Source of the DNA: CAYUWG01 sp964448285
GTDB taxonomy: Bacteria; Bacteroidota; Ignavibacteria; SZUA-365
Assembly: GCA_964448285.1 (NCBI GenBank)
Contig: CAYUWG010000018.1
Span: 1-59,120, forward strand
DNA length: 59,120 nt
Direction: 5' to 3'
Below are positions 58,258-59,120 of this stretch, piece after piece. The notes under the pieces are model-generated. The model was not told the DNA's origin. It worked only from the letters and a program-made list of their open reading frames with translations, and ran no database searches. The position numbers and the translations under genes were made by a program. Numbering within the stretch: position 1 is the stretch's first letter; each line of letters opens with the position of its first letter.

Positions 58258-59120
58258 ATGACTCACATGCTCACAATATGTACGATTATCGGTGTACTCT
58301 TTTCAGCGCAACCGATCTTCGCACAAATCACTCTCACACGGTCTGACGTCGAGCCATGGCTCGGCAAAAAGTCGATGAGCGAGTACAGCGCAACAGGAGT
58401 TGGAGGCACGAAGGTAAACATCGGGTCAACGGGTGCAGGACAGTCGTTTAACTTCTCCACACTGACATATGACAATCCTTTGATCATTCCGACGGAAACA
58501 GTGGCTCCATCGACAACGCCGTACGGAGCGGAGTTTCCCACTGCGACCCATGCACAACGAACGGATTATCAAGGCGCGGAATCTTTCACTTATATGCGAT
58601 TGGCAGATAACGGACTTTTCTATCTCGGCATTGGAACGACGAATATGGGACAGACACTGATTATAAAGAGAAATCCCGAGGAGCCTGAGTTCATGTTTCC
58701 ATGTACGCTCAACACCAACTGGAATTACGACGGGAGCGAGGTCGAGATGACACAAGGAGTCTTCATGAAAGAACGAACCTCCGTTACCGTCGATGCTTCC
58801 GGAAATCTCAAAGTGCCGGGCTTTGACGTCTCTGCACTGCGATTGAAGCACGTCACATTCATTACCATGCGGGTTGAGATTGCAGGGCAGGTCATCAGTG
58901 AGACAGTTACCAAGAAAGTTCAATACACTTTCGTTACGAAGCTCGGCATATCGGCAAGCATCAGCATCGATACGTTAGATGAAAACAGCAGCAATCCGAA
59001 AGTCGAAAATCTCAGTTACTCGGTGTTCGAAGGGACACAAACATCTGTCGATCGAATAGAGGATCGTTCGTTCCGATTCGTCTCGGCGTACCCAAATCCG
59101 GTGTCGGGACAGACTGGCTA
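58258..59120 (+). CDS. Secreted protein with T9SS sorting domain, 3' end outside window
   Basis: The frame is open from ATG 58258 (GGAGG four bases upstream) to the end of the window, 287 residues so far. Signal peptide ending IFAQ. The body is beta-rich with no recognised domain. Near the end FRFVSAYPNPVSGQ is the usual opening of a T9SS sorting domain, so only ~70 residues are probably missing. Likely a surface or secreted cargo. Divergent from gcdH, with a 195-base gap between them. Confidence 0.85.
   Translation, partial: MTHMLTICTIIGVLFSAQPIFAQITLTRSDVEPWLGKKSMSEYSATGVGGTKVNIGSTGAGQSFNFSTLTYDNPLIIPTETVAPSTTPYGAEFPTATHAQRTDYQGAESFTYMRLADNGLFYLGIGTTNMGQTLIIKRNPEEPEFMFPCTLNTNWNYDGSEVEMTQGVFMKERTSVTVDASGNLKVPGFDVSALRLKHVTFITMRVEIAGQVISETVTKKVQYTFVTKLGISASISIDTLDENSSNPKVENLSYSVFEGTQTSVDRIEDRSFRFVSAYPNPVSGQTG

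Noticed and set aside
1..59120. tRNA, rRNA, CRISPR, transposase or integrase genes
   Set aside because: Gaps and coding regions were read on both strands; none with convincing signature was found.

Overview
The window is most likely a metagenomic contig from an uncultured member of the Ignavibacteriota/Kapabacteria/Chlorobi branch of the FCB superphylum. The evidence is nine proteins that end in (or carry) type IX secretion (T9SS) sorting domains of the NYPNPFNPST type, promoters of the Bacteroidota kind (TTG, 20 bases, TAnnTTTG), and moderate GC with both ATG and GTG/TTG starts. The first ~1.47 kb does not belong to it. That stretch is visibly far richer in G and C, carries proteobacterial-looking pyrD and the first third of an alanine dehydrogenase, and breaks in mid-gene at 1465-1470 into the middle of an ftsH gene read from the other strand. 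I read this as an assembly chimera.

Layout. 1-1467: foreign pyrD and ald fragments. 1470-5271 (minus): ftsH (cut), hpt, tilS and a small unknown gene, closely packed. 5376-21145 (minus): a surface-protein locus holding three von Willebrand A (VWA) proteins, a subtilisin-like protease with a beta-helix tail that is split by a frameshift, and a BNR-type propeller protein, all with T9SS sorting domains. 21278-25139 (minus): an M28 peptidase with a PDZ domain, a TolB-like propeller, and an ECF sigma factor with a small candidate anti-sigma protein. 25265-29220 (plus): a double zinc-ribbon protein, tgt, yajC, ribBA and greA, with a promoter and terminator hairpin in the greA leader. 29260-31947 (minus): an M1 aminopeptidase exported by T9SS. 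31999-34088 (plus): an Lrp/AsnC regulator translationally coupled to glnA. 34104-38967: truA, a small glycogen-binding-like protein, a fourth VWA protein and PrsW. 39110-43743 (minus): glnE, a STAS protein, an ECF sigma factor and its membrane anti-sigma factor. 43920-50407: a BNR-type T9SS protein, SPOR and TPR proteins, an aldehyde dehydrogenase and a membrane protein. 50389-58062 (minus): a sugar-nucleotide epimerase, purD, a glycosyltransferase, an M24 peptidase, guaB and glutaryl-CoA dehydrogenase, with three DnaA-box-like sites before the M24 gene. 58258-59120: the start of another T9SS cargo.

How the parts fit. Three themes stand out. The first is a family of four secreted VWA proteins built from shared, shuffled modules (an N-terminal domain, VWA, a Cys-rich strip, cohesin-like and Ig-like repeats, a sorting domain). 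They lie beside T9SS-exported proteases and propellers and are probably a cell-surface adhesion or matrix apparatus. The second is a regulatory island in which an ECF sigma factor, a one-pass membrane anti-sigma factor, a STAS protein and a PrsW-type protease sit together downstream of glnE. The third is nitrogen control: glnA keeps the tyrosine used for adenylylation and the matching adenylyltransferase gene glnE lies 7 kb away, with an Lrp-type regulator in front of glnA.

No rRNA, tRNA, CRISPR array, integrase or insertion sequence was recognised.
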